Positions 16,505-25,341 are shown, counted from the stretch's first letter. The stretch is 50,007 nucleotides of DNA from an uncultured Eubacterium sp. (GCA_910586445.1 CAJUHV010000025.1:1-50007), one strand, 5' to 3'. Notes: generated by a model not told the origin, from the letters alone. Made by a program: numbers and translations.

Positions 16505-17959
16505 ATGAATGATTTTTTTGACATTATTATTATTGGTGCAGGTGCAGTGGGATGCGCTGCTGCCAGAGAGGTATCTAGATATCAGGTTTCTGCCTTAGTA
16601 TTGGAAAAAGAAAGTGATGCAGCATTTGGAACAAGTGGAAGAAATTCTGCGGTTGTTCATGCGGGGTTTAATAATAAGCCGGGCAGCCTTATGGCAAAAC
16701 TGTGTGTGGAAGGCAGCGAAGGGTTTGAACAGGTATGCCGGGATTTAGATGTTCCATATAAGAAGACAGGAAAGATACTGGCAGCATTTGATGAAGAAGA
16801 TATGGAAACCCTTGAAAACATGAAGAAACAGGGAGAGGAAAACGGATGTAAAGGATTGTGTCTGATTAACAGGTCACAGGTAGAGGAGCTGGCAGGCAGC
16901 ATTGGCGGCATCGGCGGCATGTATTCGCCAAATACAGCAATATTTGACCCGTTTACCTACTGCATTGCACTGGCTGAAAATGCGCTGGAAAATGGTGTTC
17001 AGTTTTCTTTTGATAACGAAGTGCTGGGGATATCATGTGAGTCTGGCGGATTTAAGATCCGTACACAAAAAGGGTATTATACATGTAAATGTATTGTAAA
17101 TGCAGCCGGCTTATATTGTGACAAAATATCTGCAATGGCAGGAGCAGATCAGTATAAAATCTATCCCTGCCGTGGAGAGTATTTTATATTGGATAAAATA
17201 GCAGAGGATCTGTCAGCAATACCTTTATATCCGGCACCAAAAAAGGGGATCGGGGGCCTGGGTGTACATTTAACGCCTACGATTGATGGAAATATCATTA
17301 TCGGCCCCAGTGCAGAATACATAGATTCCCGTACGGACTATAGCGTTACTGCAAAAATCATGGACAAGCTTTTTGCAGAAGCAAGGGAGCTGCTGCCAAA
17401 GCTGCAGAAAAAAGATATTATTGGAAACTTTGCAGGTATCAGGCCGAAGCAGGCACCTCCGACAGAGGGTGGTTTTCGGGATTTTATTATCAAGGAAGAA
17501 GAAAAGATACCAGGGTTTATTAATCTGATCGGAATAGAATCACCGGGAATGACGGCATCGGTTCCAATTGCACGGATGGTTGCAGGCCTTTTAAAAAATA
17601 CTCTGGATATGCCATATAAGAATGATTTTAAGAGTCGGAGAATTGGGATTACAAGGTTTCGGAATCTGACGGTGGAGCAGCAGAATGAATGTATTGCATC
17701 TGATCCAGAATATGGAGAGATTATCTGCAGATGCCAGAAAGTAACAAAACGTGAGATCAGAGAAGCTATAGAAAATCCGTTTGGAGCCAGATCACTGTCA
17801 TCTATTAAATACAGGGCGTGGCCGATGACAGGGCGCTGCAGCGGCGGATACTGTATGAGTAAGATCGCGGATATGCTGATAAATGAATATCACATGAAGC
17901 CCGAAGAAATCAGATACCGCAGCGAAGGCAGTCAGATGTATGCAGGAGAGGTGAAGTAA
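16505..17959 (+). CDS. GlpA-like FAD-dependent dehydrogenase with C-terminal [2Fe-2S] BFD-like domain
   Basis: A 484-residue flavoprotein of the DAO/GlpA-LhgO family. It begins with IIIIGAGAVGCAAAREVSRY, has the SGRNSAVVHAGF segment that contacts FAD, and GIRPKQAPPTEGGF and LIGIESPGMTAS of the substrate domain. A cysteine-rich BFD-like domain lies at the C-terminus: ICRCQKVTKREIREAI and GRCSGGYC. This architecture is that of clostridial anaerobic glycerol-3-phosphate dehydrogenase (to dihydroxyacetone phosphate); L-2-hydroxyglutarate oxidation is the alternative. Its partner flavoprotein follows directly. Its presence inside a polysaccharide operon is unusual. It is possibly linked to a glycerol-phosphate substituent or to supply of a ketose-phosphate for the transketolase, both speculative. 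Confidence 0.85.
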   Translation: MNDFFDIIIIGAGAVGCAAAREVSRYQVSALVLEKESDAAFGTSGRNSAVVHAGFNNKPGSLMAKLCVEGSEGFEQVCRDLDVPYKKTGKILAAFDEEDMETLENMKKQGEENGCKGLCLINRSQVEELAGSIGGIGGMYSPNTAIFDPFTYCIALAENALENGVQFSFDNEVLGISCESGGFKIRTQKGYYTCKCIVNAAGLYCDKISAMAGADQYKIYPCRGEYFILDKIAEDLSAIPLYPAPKKGIGGLGVHLTPTIDGNIIIGPSAEYIDSRTDYSVTAKIMDKLFAEARELLPKLQKKDIIGNFAGIRPKQAPPTEGGFRDFIIKEEEKIPGFINLIGIESPGMTASVPIARMVAGLLKNTLDMPYKNDFKSRRIGITRFRNLTVEQQNECIASDPEYGEIICRCQKVTKREIREAIENPFGARSLSSIKYRAWPMTGRCSGGYCMSKIADMLINEYHMKPEEIRYRSEGSQMYAGEVK

Positions 17960-19342
17960 ATGACACAGTATGATGTTGTGGTGATTGGCGGCGGCCCCGG
18001 CGGACTGGCAGCGGCAGCTGCAGCGCGTAAGGCTGGGGCAGGGCAGGTAGTACTTATGGAAAGAGAAGCCGAAGCAGGCGGCATATTGAAGCAGTGTATC
18101 CACGATGGATTTGGGCTGTTCCGATACGGGGAGGAGCTTACAGGGCCGGAGTATGCCGTCAGAATAAAACGAGAAGCAGAAAATGCCGGAGTCAGGATTT
18201 TGTATGGTCATCATGTAACGAAAGTGGGAGCCGACCGAACGATAACCGTGCATGCAGAGAACGGCATAAAGTCTATACAGGCTAAGGCTGTGATTGCTGC
18301 AACAGGGTGCAGGGAACGTACCAGAGGCGCAATTTCAATTCCTGGATCAAGGCCCGCGGGCATATATACCGCAGGTGCAGCACAAAATCTGATGAACATT
18401 CATAATGTAATGGCTGGGAAAAAAATTGTAATTTTAGGTTCGGGTGATATAGGGCTGATTATGGCCAGACGTTTTATGCTGGAAGGTGCAGATGTACGCT
18501 GTGTGGTAGAGATCAGGAAGGAGCCGTGCGGACTGGCAAGAAATGTGAGCCAGTGTTTATTTGATTTTGATATTCCGCTTTTTGTAAGCCATACGGTATC
18601 AAAGATTATTGGAGAAAAAAGGCTGCAGGCAGTGGAGATTACCGAGGTGGACGAACATATGTCTTTGATCCCTGATACTGCAGAAATCATTGAATGTGAT
18701 ACGCTGGTATTGTCTGTAGGACTGATTCCTGAAAATGAGATATTGAAATATACCGGCATTGTGCTGAACGAAAATAACAGTGTGCCTACAGACCGATTTC
18801 TGCAGACGGAAATCTCTGGAATATTCAGCTGCGGCAACTCGAGGCATGTGATGGATCTGGCGGATTATGTTTCCAGGCAGGGGGAGGCGGCAGGACGAAA
18901 TGCAGTTCATTTTATACGCGGTGAAAAGATGGAGGAATGGGATGACCGTGTTACGAACTGCATGGAAAAAGGTTTTCCTAAAAAAGACACTATTACATGT
19001 ACGATCTGCCCAAATGGATGTCAGATCAAATATGCCAGGCCGGATGGCAGAGTATCCGGCAGCCGGTGCGTCAGGGGAGAAGCGTTTGCACTTGCAGAAA
19101 AGAATAACCCTAAAAGAACCATAACATCTACTGTCAGAATAGAGGGCTCTGGTCATCAGGCTTTGGGTCATAAGCTGGTTCCCATACGGACAGCACAGAA
19201 GGTGAAAAAAGAACGGCTGCTGCATGTGATGGGCCAGATCAAAGAAATCAGGCTGGAAAAGGCTGTCCATGCGGGGGATATTGTAGCTGCTGTTACAGAT
19301 GGTGAAGAAAAAATAGATGTAATAGCAACAGCGACGGTCTGA
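17960..19342 (+). CDS. GlpB/HcnB-like NAD(P)/FAD oxidoreductase fused to DUF1667
   Basis: A 460-residue protein. Residues 1 to about 325 form a pyridine-nucleotide-disulfide-type flavoprotein: YDVVVIGGGPGGLAAAAAAR (FAD), ATGCRERTRGA, VILGSGDIGLIMARRF (NADH-side Rossmann) and IFSCGNSRHVMDLADYV. Residues from about 340 match DUF1667, with CTICPNGCQI and GSRCVRGEAFA as a probable metal/iron-sulfur cysteine set. In many Clostridia these are two separate genes next to a GlpA-like gene; here they are one frame. It starts immediately after the GlpA-like stop with GGAGAGGTGA upstream, so the two products probably form one complex that passes electrons from FAD to NAD. Confidence 0.87.
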   Translation: MTQYDVVVIGGGPGGLAAAAAARKAGAGQVVLMEREAEAGGILKQCIHDGFGLFRYGEELTGPEYAVRIKREAENAGVRILYGHHVTKVGADRTITVHAENGIKSIQAKAVIAATGCRERTRGAISIPGSRPAGIYTAGAAQNLMNIHNVMAGKKIVILGSGDIGLIMARRFMLEGADVRCVVEIRKEPCGLARNVSQCLFDFDIPLFVSHTVSKIIGEKRLQAVEITEVDEHMSLIPDTAEIIECDTLVLSVGLIPENEILKYTGIVLNENNSVPTDRFLQTEISGIFSCGNSRHVMDLADYVSRQGEAAGRNAVHFIRGEKMEEWDDRVTNCMEKGFPKKDTITCTICPNGCQIKYARPDGRVSGSRCVRGEAFALAEKNNPKRTITSTVRIEGSGHQALGHKLVPIRTAQKVKKERLLHVMGQIKEIRLEKAVHAGDIVAAVTDGEEKIDVIATATV

Positions 19343-19376
19343 CAGAAAGCATTTATGTTTTTTCAAACACACTCTA
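19342..19376 (+). mobile_element. MITE-A end remnant
   Basis: After the stop of the preceding gene, CAGAAAGCATTT then, after a five-base insertion, TTTCAAACACACTCTAG match the right end of MITE-A with one substitution in the terminal repeat. No left half is present, so this is a deleted element or a relic. It lies between the flavoenzyme pair and the glycosyltransferase genes. Confidence 0.7.
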
Positions 19377-19394
19377 GGAAATGGAGAAGAGCAG

Positions 19395-20411
19395 ATGTCG
19401 AAAATTTTATCAGTAATTATACCTATGTACAATGCAAAACAATATATAACGAAGTGCTTAGACAGCCTGCTCCTTGCGGAATCTGTGATGAAAAAGCTGG
19501 ATATACTTGTTGTAAATGACGGTTCGACAGATGGCTGTGAAGCAGCCGCAGCAAAATATGCCTCACGCTATGCAGGCTGCATTCGTTTATTGAATAAAGT
19601 AAATGGCGGACATGGATCGGCGGTTAATTATGCGGTTCCATACTGCCGGGGAATGTATGTCAGGGTTCTGGACGCAGATGACTGGGTTTTATCAGAAAAT
19701 CTGGCAGCATTTATAAAAGACCTGGAAAGTGCAGGCAGGGCAGATCTGGTGCTTTCTCCTTATCGGACTTTTGATATACGGACAAAGCACTGTCAGCTGA
19801 TATCGGCAGGCGGCAGGCAGGGCATGGTCAAAATGAAAGAACTGACCAGACAGTGGAAATATTATAAACAGCTCTGTTGTCTGCATGGGTTAACGTATCG
19901 GACTGATTTTTATAGAAAACGATCGAAAAAGCTGCCGGAGGGCGTCTCTTATGATGATGCGTTTTATTCGGCGATTCCGGCATATCAGGCGGAAAGAATT
20001 TTAGTTTTGGCTCTGCCAGTCTATGTATACCGGATTGGTGACGAGCACCAGAGCGTATCTTTACAAAACCGCGTACGGCGGTCAGAGCAGTTAGCCGCTG
20101 TTATATGGGCAATGCAGGGTGCCTTTGACACCAGGGCGGCTATTGATAACCAGTCGTATTTTTATTATAAAGCGGTTTCTGCGGCAGCAGACTATTTCAT
20201 CACTGTATGCCTGCGGCATCCGCTCAGAACAAAAGGGAGAAAGATGGCACGCGAAACGGCTTTAAAATGGAAGAAACACAGTCCGGTTTTTTTTCGGCAT
20301 ATACGAAGAAAGTATGTTTTTTTATATGCAGTCAGTGTCCTTGGAATCAGCGAGAAGTGTTTTTATGAATGCATGATGGCTTTGGGCAGCAGACAAAGAA
20401 AGGGCTTGTAA
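19395..20411 (+). CDS. Glycosyltransferase family 2
   Basis: A 338-residue GT-A enzyme: LSVIIPMYNAKQYITKCLDS (nucleotide-binding start), VVNDGSTDG, NKVNGGHGSAVNYAV, and the metal-binding DADD (RVLDADDWV). The C-terminal third is basic and hydrophobic (FFRHIRRKYVFLYAVSVLG), suggesting membrane association. It transfers a sugar from a nucleotide donor to the lipid-linked chain; donor and acceptor cannot be read from sequence. ATG 19395 has GGAGAAG upstream. The following GT2 gene begins two bases after its stop. Confidence 0.9.
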   Translation: MSKILSVIIPMYNAKQYITKCLDSLLLAESVMKKLDILVVNDGSTDGCEAAAAKYASRYAGCIRLLNKVNGGHGSAVNYAVPYCRGMYVRVLDADDWVLSENLAAFIKDLESAGRADLVLSPYRTFDIRTKHCQLISAGGRQGMVKMKELTRQWKYYKQLCCLHGLTYRTDFYRKRSKKLPEGVSYDDAFYSAIPAYQAERILVLALPVYVYRIGDEHQSVSLQNRVRRSEQLAAVIWAMQGAFDTRAAIDNQSYFYYKAVSAAADYFITVCLRHPLRTKGRKMARETALKWKKHSPVFFRHIRRKYVFLYAVSVLGISEKCFYECMMALGSRQRKGL

Positions 20412-20413
20412 GT

Positions 20414-21424
20414 ATGGATTTTTCTATTGTTGTTCCAGTTTATAATATAGAGAAATATATAGAAGAATGCATTTGTTCGCTGTTGGATCAGCAGGGCATT
20501 ACTTTCGAAATCATATTGATCGACGACGGTTCAACAGACAGATCAAGAATGATCTGCAGCAGATATGCAGAGGAATATCCATGTATCCAAGCGTTCAAAC
20601 AGAAGCATAGAGGTGCATCCGCGGCACGCAATGCCGGTGTCAGGCATGCAGCAGGCAGCTATATCTTATTTGCAGATGGTGACGATACAATTAAGAAAAA
20701 TGTCCTGCAGGAAATTCAAAAAGAAATCGTAAAAGAAGATTACCCAGATCTGATATTTCTTGAGTGTAAAAAAATATATTATAACAGCCGGGATCATATG
20801 ATCAGAGAAATCCCGATGAAGGATGGTGTGACGCCGGCAGTGCGCGGACTGAAACGAAAGCAGCTGCTGTCTTATATAGCGGGGCTTGCAAAATATCCGG
20901 CATCGCCTTGTACGAAGGCTATAAAAAGAGAAATGTTTTTAAAGCATGACCTGATGTTTCAAGAGGGACTGCTATGTGAAGATCTGGAATGGGCGGTAAG
21001 GCTGTTTTTAGCGGTGCAAAGTGCCGGATACTGTCCGCTTGACTATTATTTTTATAGACAAAATAGGATCGGTTCCTGCTCATCCGCCCGCTCTGAAAAA
21101 AAAGCAGCCGATATGCTTTTTATAGCAGAAAAATGGATAGGGAGTTTGAAAAGCTGTTATGGCAGGGAAGAAAAACAGCTGATTAAAAGTCTGATGGAGT
21201 ACATATTTCGTTTCCTTGTCCTCAATGTAAATATGCTCCCACGAAGAAAAAGAGCAGGGTATAAGCATCGTGTACATGCATGTGACAGTGTGCTGGGAGA
21301 ACGGGAGGACCCTGCCAGCAGGATGATCAGGATTATTTATAAAATGTTTGGTATAGATATAACAGGTGTCGCGCTGCGGGGTTATTTGCTGCTGCGCTCT
21401 AAAGCTGAGACTTGGAGGATTTGA
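20414..21424 (+). CDS. Glycosyltransferase family 2
   Basis: A 336-residue GT-A enzyme of the EpsJ/WcaA-like kind: FSIVVPVYNIEKYIEECI, ILIDDGSTDRS, KQKHRGASAARNAGV and the metal-binding DGDD (LFADGDDTIKK). CEDLEWAVRLF carries the usual catalytic acidic residues. Donor and linkage are unknown. ATG 20414 is chosen because the protein motif starts at its second residue; an earlier in-frame ATG inside the preceding gene (20369) adds residues outside the fold. It ends two bases before the FkbM remnant begins. Confidence 0.9.
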   Translation: MDFSIVVPVYNIEKYIEECICSLLDQQGITFEIILIDDGSTDRSRMICSRYAEEYPCIQAFKQKHRGASAARNAGVRHAAGSYILFADGDDTIKKNVLQEIQKEIVKEDYPDLIFLECKKIYYNSRDHMIREIPMKDGVTPAVRGLKRKQLLSYIAGLAKYPASPCTKAIKREMFLKHDLMFQEGLLCEDLEWAVRLFLAVQSAGYCPLDYYFYRQNRIGSCSSARSEKKAADMLFIAEKWIGSLKSCYGREEKQLIKSLMEYIFRFLVLNVNMLPRRKRAGYKHRVHACDSVLGEREDPASRMIRIIYKMFGIDITGVALRGYLLLRSKAETWRI

Positions 21425-21426
21425 AC

Positions 21427-21801
21427 ATGAAAATAAAAGAAATATTAAAAAAAGTCATCCCGCCGTCTGCGAATACGTTCCACTCTTTTGTGGCTGAGTT
21501 AAATGCAGCAGATGATAGAAAAATGCATACGTTAGTTTCTGAGATTAATAAGGCAGGCAGAACAAATCAGGAGATTTTAGAAAAGATAAACAGGATAAAC
21601 GAAACTGGTCAAGAAATTATAGAAAAGATGAATAACAAGGAAAATGAGCATCCTAAACTAGCGATTTGTGTGTATCATAAACGAGAAGATGCTGTTGATA
21701 TCGCAGAATATATATTGTCTCTGAATCCGGATTATAAATTATATCTTCGGCATGAGGAACATTATATGTATTGTGGAACGGTTTTGTACGCAGTCCCATA
21801 A
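21427..21801 (+). pseudogene. FkbM-type methyltransferase with the catalytic core deleted
   Basis: A 124-residue frame with a good start (GGAGG at 21414-21418). Residues 1-20 repeat the N-terminal motif of the gene at 40-825 (KIKEILKKVIPPSANTFHSF), residues 35-72 form a polar helical stretch (IxEKINRINETGQEIIEKMN), and from about residue 77 it matches the extreme C-terminus of FkbM-family methyltransferases: LAICVYHKREDAVDIAEYI, NPDYKLYLRHEEH, TVLYAVP. Motif I and the whole SAM-binding core are missing, so the ends were joined in frame by an internal deletion. It is last in the polysaccharide operon, where modification enzymes often sit. A residual structural role is possible but not supported. 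Confidence 0.75.
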
Positions 21802-21852
21802 ATTAGAGATGATGATTTTTACATAATCAGACCAGCAGAAATGATAGACGGC

Positions 21853-21888
21853 GGGGTTCACTACGGTGGTGGGTGAACCCTGTTTTTT
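21853..21888 (+). terminator. Rho-independent terminator of the polysaccharide operon
   Basis: GGGTTCAC (21854-21861) pairs with GTGAACCC (21873-21880) around an 11-base loop and is followed by TGTTTTTT. It lies about 50 bases after the last gene of the cluster. Confidence 0.85.
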
Positions 21889-22084
21889 ATGTTATTTTGT
21901 GCTGCTGATAGATGGGAGGATGGGGATGGGAGTGTATGGTCAGGCAAGCGTCGGAAGCTGCAATATAAAGCGAAAAAAAAGAGCAGCATATAGGAAAATA
22001 GCTATATTTATTGTAAAATAGCTGAAAATATGAATGCTGCGTTTATATAAGTGAAAAAATATAAAAGATAAAATTGAAGCGGTA

Positions 22085-22113
22085 TTGACAATGTGATAAT
22101 TGAATGATATGTT
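22085..22113 (+). promoter_or_regulatory. Putative promoter of the DUF262/ATPase/PIN module
   Basis: TTGACA (22085-22090) and TATGTT (22108-22113) are 17 bases apart, with a perfect -35 and a four-of-six -10. The first codon of the DUF262 gene is 43 bases downstream. Confidence 0.5.
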
Positions 22114-22156
22114 TATATTTATAAATTATATTCTGCGCCAGAGAAGGAGTGATTAT

Positions 22157-23317
22157 ATGAAAGTCAGTCAGGCTTTAATGCAAGCAGTGTCATTCAATCC
22201 AACAGAAAAATCTCATAAGATGACAGTTCTAGAAATGTGCAAAAAGATTGAGTCAAGAGAAATTAGTTTACCGTTGTATCAGAGAGACGTGAGTTGGACA
22301 AAAAGGCAGGCAATAGAATTGTTGAATTATCAGATGTTAGGCAAAGCGCCGGTTGCGCCTATATCTATGAATGTTATTCTTGATCTAGAAGATTATGTGC
22401 CGCAGGTAGCATTTGATGATAGGGAAATGATAGAAAGATCAAAAATTGAAAAAGGTCAGATGTCTGTAGTAGATGGACAGCAAAGGTTGACAACAAATTA
22501 CAAGGCATATTCTAATAGTGATGATTTTAGGAATATTGTATTGGATGTTGCTAGAGGAAGATTCCTTTTAGAAGAGGGTGCATTTACGAAATATCAGATA
22601 CCAGTTGGAATGCTGTTGAATAAAGAAGATGCTATATTTTATGAGTATTTAGCTAAAAAAAATATGATGAAAGATACTAGTTTTATGACCATACTTGTTC
22701 AATGCAGGTCTAAAATCCGCAATTATTATTATACAATTAATCAGGCCGAAAATCTTACAGAAGATGAACAAATAGAATGGTTTGAGGTATTGAATAACGC
22801 AGGAAGTCGCGTAAGTGCACTTCAAATGCGATTTTCTAAGATGAAGGTTCATGGAATTGATATTTATACTATGTATACTTTAAAATTTAAAAATAAGCTG
22901 CTTGAGTACGGATATGATTTTTTTTCGCCGCAAAAAACAGGTGTGTCATATCCGATTGCAGCATTAAATCCTGCATATGAGATTATTATGAATAAGTCTC
23001 ATACAGATGCGTATGCACCAATACCCTCAGATACAAAAGAAAATCAATTGTGTGCATTGGAATCGACATTGCTTAAACAGTGTTTTACTAAAACACTTGA
23101 AGCCCTAGATAAGTCGGTAGAATTCATCCAAGCTTATAATGTGAAAGAACCAGATAGAATGGATTATATTAATTACGTTACAGGATTTTTTGTGTATTAC
23201 CCTGATCCATCAGATGATAAAATTAAAAAATTGGTTGACTGGTACAACAAGGTGGACTTTAATAATAAGAGCAATTCTAGGAGACGAGATATTTTTACAC
23301 GACTTTTAAATATGTAG
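22157..23317 (+). CDS. DUF262 (ParB/GmrSD-N-like) domain protein
   Basis: A 386-residue protein. The DUF262 hallmarks are plain: ISLPLYQRDVSWTKRQAIELL (about residues 38-58) and VVDGQQRLTTNYKAY (about 108-122). The rest is helical. DUF262 is the N-terminal NTP-binding/ParB-like half of GmrSD-type and SspE-type restriction proteins; the usual C-terminal DUF1524 HNH nuclease is absent here, since no HxxP/HNH motif is seen in the tail. A partner may therefore supply nuclease activity, and the PIN-like gene two positions on is a candidate. GGAG precedes ATG 22157. Codons are A/T-rich compared with the polysaccharide genes, suggesting transfer. Confidence 0.85.
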   Translation: MKVSQALMQAVSFNPTEKSHKMTVLEMCKKIESREISLPLYQRDVSWTKRQAIELLNYQMLGKAPVAPISMNVILDLEDYVPQVAFDDREMIERSKIEKGQMSVVDGQQRLTTNYKAYSNSDDFRNIVLDVARGRFLLEEGAFTKYQIPVGMLLNKEDAIFYEYLAKKNMMKDTSFMTILVQCRSKIRNYYYTINQAENLTEDEQIEWFEVLNNAGSRVSALQMRFSKMKVHGIDIYTMYTLKFKNKLLEYGYDFFSPQKTGVSYPIAALNPAYEIIMNKSHTDAYAPIPSDTKENQLCALESTLLKQCFTKTLEALDKSVEFIQAYNVKEPDRMDYINYVTGFFVYYPDPSDDKIKKLVDWYNKVDFNNKSNSRRRDIFTRLLNM

Positions 23318-23389
23318 GGTATATGTGGAACAGCGCTCTTGATTGAATTACATACTATTTGTATACTTCTGTAAGGAGGAGTTGACATC

Positions 23390-24640
23390 TTGATTAAAAG
23401 TATAAGATTGAAAAATTGGAAAAGCTATGATGATAGCATACTTTATATAGATCCTTTGACGATTTTGATAGGTATGAATGCGAGTGGAAAATCAAATGTG
23501 ATAGATGCACTTATTTTTATCAATAGAATAGCGGGCGGCAGTGGCATTTTTGAGGCTATCAGTGGTGACGCATCCTTAAATGCATTGCGTGGCGGCATAG
23601 ACTGGGTATGTAAAAAAAATGCGAATGCATTTACAATAGAGCTAGTCATAGAGTATGAAGAAATTGAGTACGAATATTCGATAACAGTTGAGGTTGCTGC
23701 AGTAAAGGCGCTTGTAAAGGAAGAAAAGCTGTATCAAAAGAATGGAACGAACGAAGGCATAAGATTGTTTTCCACAACATTAAGAGACAGTGTATTGTTA
23801 AATATTCCGACATATTATTCGACCGGAAAGCAGGGAAAGGAACAGAATTTTGAATTGAGTAGGACTGTATCAATCTTATATCAGACGAAGACGCTGCATT
23901 TAAAGAAAAGAGAGATAACTGTAATAGCAGATCATTTACTAAGTTTGATGAGAGGGATTTTTGTATTGAATCCTATACCAGATCATATGAGAGGGTACTC
24001 ACCTTTAGCTGAAAGGCTTATGACAGACGGTTCAAATATTGCAGGAGTACTAGCTGCGCTGAATGCTGCAAAAAAGAAAGAAATTTTGACTAAACTGACT
24101 TCCTATTTAAGAAACATTCCTGAAAAAGATATTGTCAGTGTCTGGACTGAGTATGTTGGAAAATTTAATACAGATGCAATGCTTTACTGTAAAGAGGGAT
24201 GGAAAAAGGATGATGACTGCATTGTTGATGCAAGGGGAATGTCGGATGGAACATTAAGATTTTTGGCAATTGTTACTGCCATGCTTATTAATGAAAGAAA
24301 TAAATTGATTGTTGTTGAAGAGGCGGATAATGGATTGCATCCATCACGGGTTGATAATTTATTAAATATGCTCCGTGAGCTGGGTATTGAGAGAAACATA
24401 GATGTAATAATTACTACACATAATCCTGCGCTGCTGAATGCAGCAGGTACGTCAATGATACCATTTATTACAGTTGCCCATCGAAATCAAAGTGGACAGA
24501 GTGAACTGACACTTTTAGAGGATATTGAAAAATTGCCAAAGCTGCTTTCGGCAGGAAATATTGGAGAATTGGCGGCAGGTGGGAAAATTGAATCTGCTCT
24601 TTCGAGGAGGAAAGAAAATGAACAAAGTTCTGATCATTGA
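23390..24640 (+). CDS. RecF/OLD-like AAA ATPase (AAA_21 type)
   Basis: A 416-residue SMC-like ATPase: IKSIRLKNWKSYDDS, Walker A GMNASGKS at residues 28-35, a signature-like region ARGMSDGTLRFLAIV, Walker B LIVVEEADNGLHPSR, and the switch histidine VIITTHNPALLNA. The two halves are separated by about 250 residues of insertion. It lacks a Toprim domain at the C-terminus, so it is not a GajA/OLD nuclease itself. The start codon is TTG at 23390, nine bases after AAGGAGGA, and no ATG fits. The PIN-like gene starts inside its last codons, so they are probably translated together and act as a complex. Confidence 0.88.
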   Translation: MIKSIRLKNWKSYDDSILYIDPLTILIGMNASGKSNVIDALIFINRIAGGSGIFEAISGDASLNALRGGIDWVCKKNANAFTIELVIEYEEIEYEYSITVEVAAVKALVKEEKLYQKNGTNEGIRLFSTTLRDSVLLNIPTYYSTGKQGKEQNFELSRTVSILYQTKTLHLKKREITVIADHLLSLMRGIFVLNPIPDHMRGYSPLAERLMTDGSNIAGVLAALNAAKKKEILTKLTSYLRNIPEKDIVSVWTEYVGKFNTDAMLYCKEGWKKDDDCIVDARGMSDGTLRFLAIVTAMLINERNKLIVVEEADNGLHPSRVDNLLNMLRELGIERNIDVIITTHNPALLNAAGTSMIPFITVAHRNQSGQSELTLLEDIEKLPKLLSAGNIGELAAGGKIESALSRRKENEQSSDH

Positions 24641-25124
24641 TACATGTATGTTGTGTGTTTATCTGCAGGTACCATATATGGATGATTGCGGTCCAGATAA
24701 TGATAAGTGGGATTATAAACGTGTTGATGAAAAGATAAAAGATGAAATTAAAAACAGGAGTACGCTAGTTTTACCGATGGCTGCATTAATAGAGACAGGA
24801 AATCATATTGCACAGGCTAATGGGGACAGATACAAACATGCATTAGGATTAGCTGATATTATAGCAAAAGTGGCAAAAGAAGAAGAACCATGGGCAGCAT
24901 TTACTTTTCAAAGTAAATTGTGGAATGAGGAAAGCCTGTTAAAACTTTCAAAAGAGTGGCCAAGGCTTGCAGCTGAAAAAATATCTATTGGTGATGCAAC
25001 GATAAAAAGCGTTGCAGAATATTATGCAAGGTCAGGATATACTATAGAAATATTGACCGGAGATAAAGGGTTAAAATCATATCAGCCATCTCAAAATATT
25101 AATATTCCCCGGAGGCGTAAATAA
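24618..25124 (+). CDS. PIN-like nuclease domain protein
   Basis: A 168-residue protein with the layout of PIN-fold RNases: a first strand with an acidic residue (KVLIIDTC, Asp8), a conserved acid in the second helix (ALIETGNHI, Glu59), and late acids in IGDATIKS (Asp126) and LTGDKGLKSY (Asp149). These four could form the metal site. It overlaps the ATPase gene by 23 bases with GAGGAGG upstream of ATG 24618. Unlike a VapC toxin, it has no small antitoxin gene before it, and its neighbour is an ATPase, so it is more likely an effector controlled by that ATPase. Homology is judged from motif order only. Confidence 0.7.
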   Translation: MNKVLIIDTCMLCVYLQVPYMDDCGPDNDKWDYKRVDEKIKDEIKNRSTLVLPMAALIETGNHIAQANGDRYKHALGLADIIAKVAKEEEPWAAFTFQSKLWNEESLLKLSKEWPRLAAEKISIGDATIKSVAEYYARSGYTIEILTGDKGLKSYQPSQNINIPRRRK

Positions 25125-25341
25125 AAAATACATATTTAGGGAAATGGTGCATAAAAACGGCAATATCAATCTTGCATGTTTGTTGGGGAAATATAAGCTA
25201 GTAAAATATAACAGATTGCTGTGGATTGTGAAAAAGTTAGAATACTTAGGTTAATATGAGCTGGATGTCCGATAAAATGGGATGTCTGGCTCCAACTCTC
25301 CATCTTTCCGTGGATGTATCAGGTATAGTCACAGTAAAAGG
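25125..25341. other. Non-coding stretch after the PIN-like gene
   Basis: There is no frame with a start and ribosome binding site, no terminator hairpin with a T run, and nothing I recognise. It separates the converging PIN-like gene and the small minus-strand gene. Confidence 0.4.

Larger units (their letters stand above)
21802..22156. other. Intergenic region between polysaccharide cluster and DUF262 gene
   Basis: It contains a strong terminator (21853-21888), an A+T-rich stretch without coding potential, and a plausible promoter just before the DUF262 gene (TTGACA at 22085-22090). The drop in G+C here marks the change from the operon to the following accessory island. Confidence 0.6.

Noticed and set aside
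24618..25124. VapC-type toxin of a toxin-antitoxin pair
   Set aside because: No small antitoxin gene precedes it; it overlaps an ATPase gene and is longer than typical VapC, so a module with the ATPase fits better.
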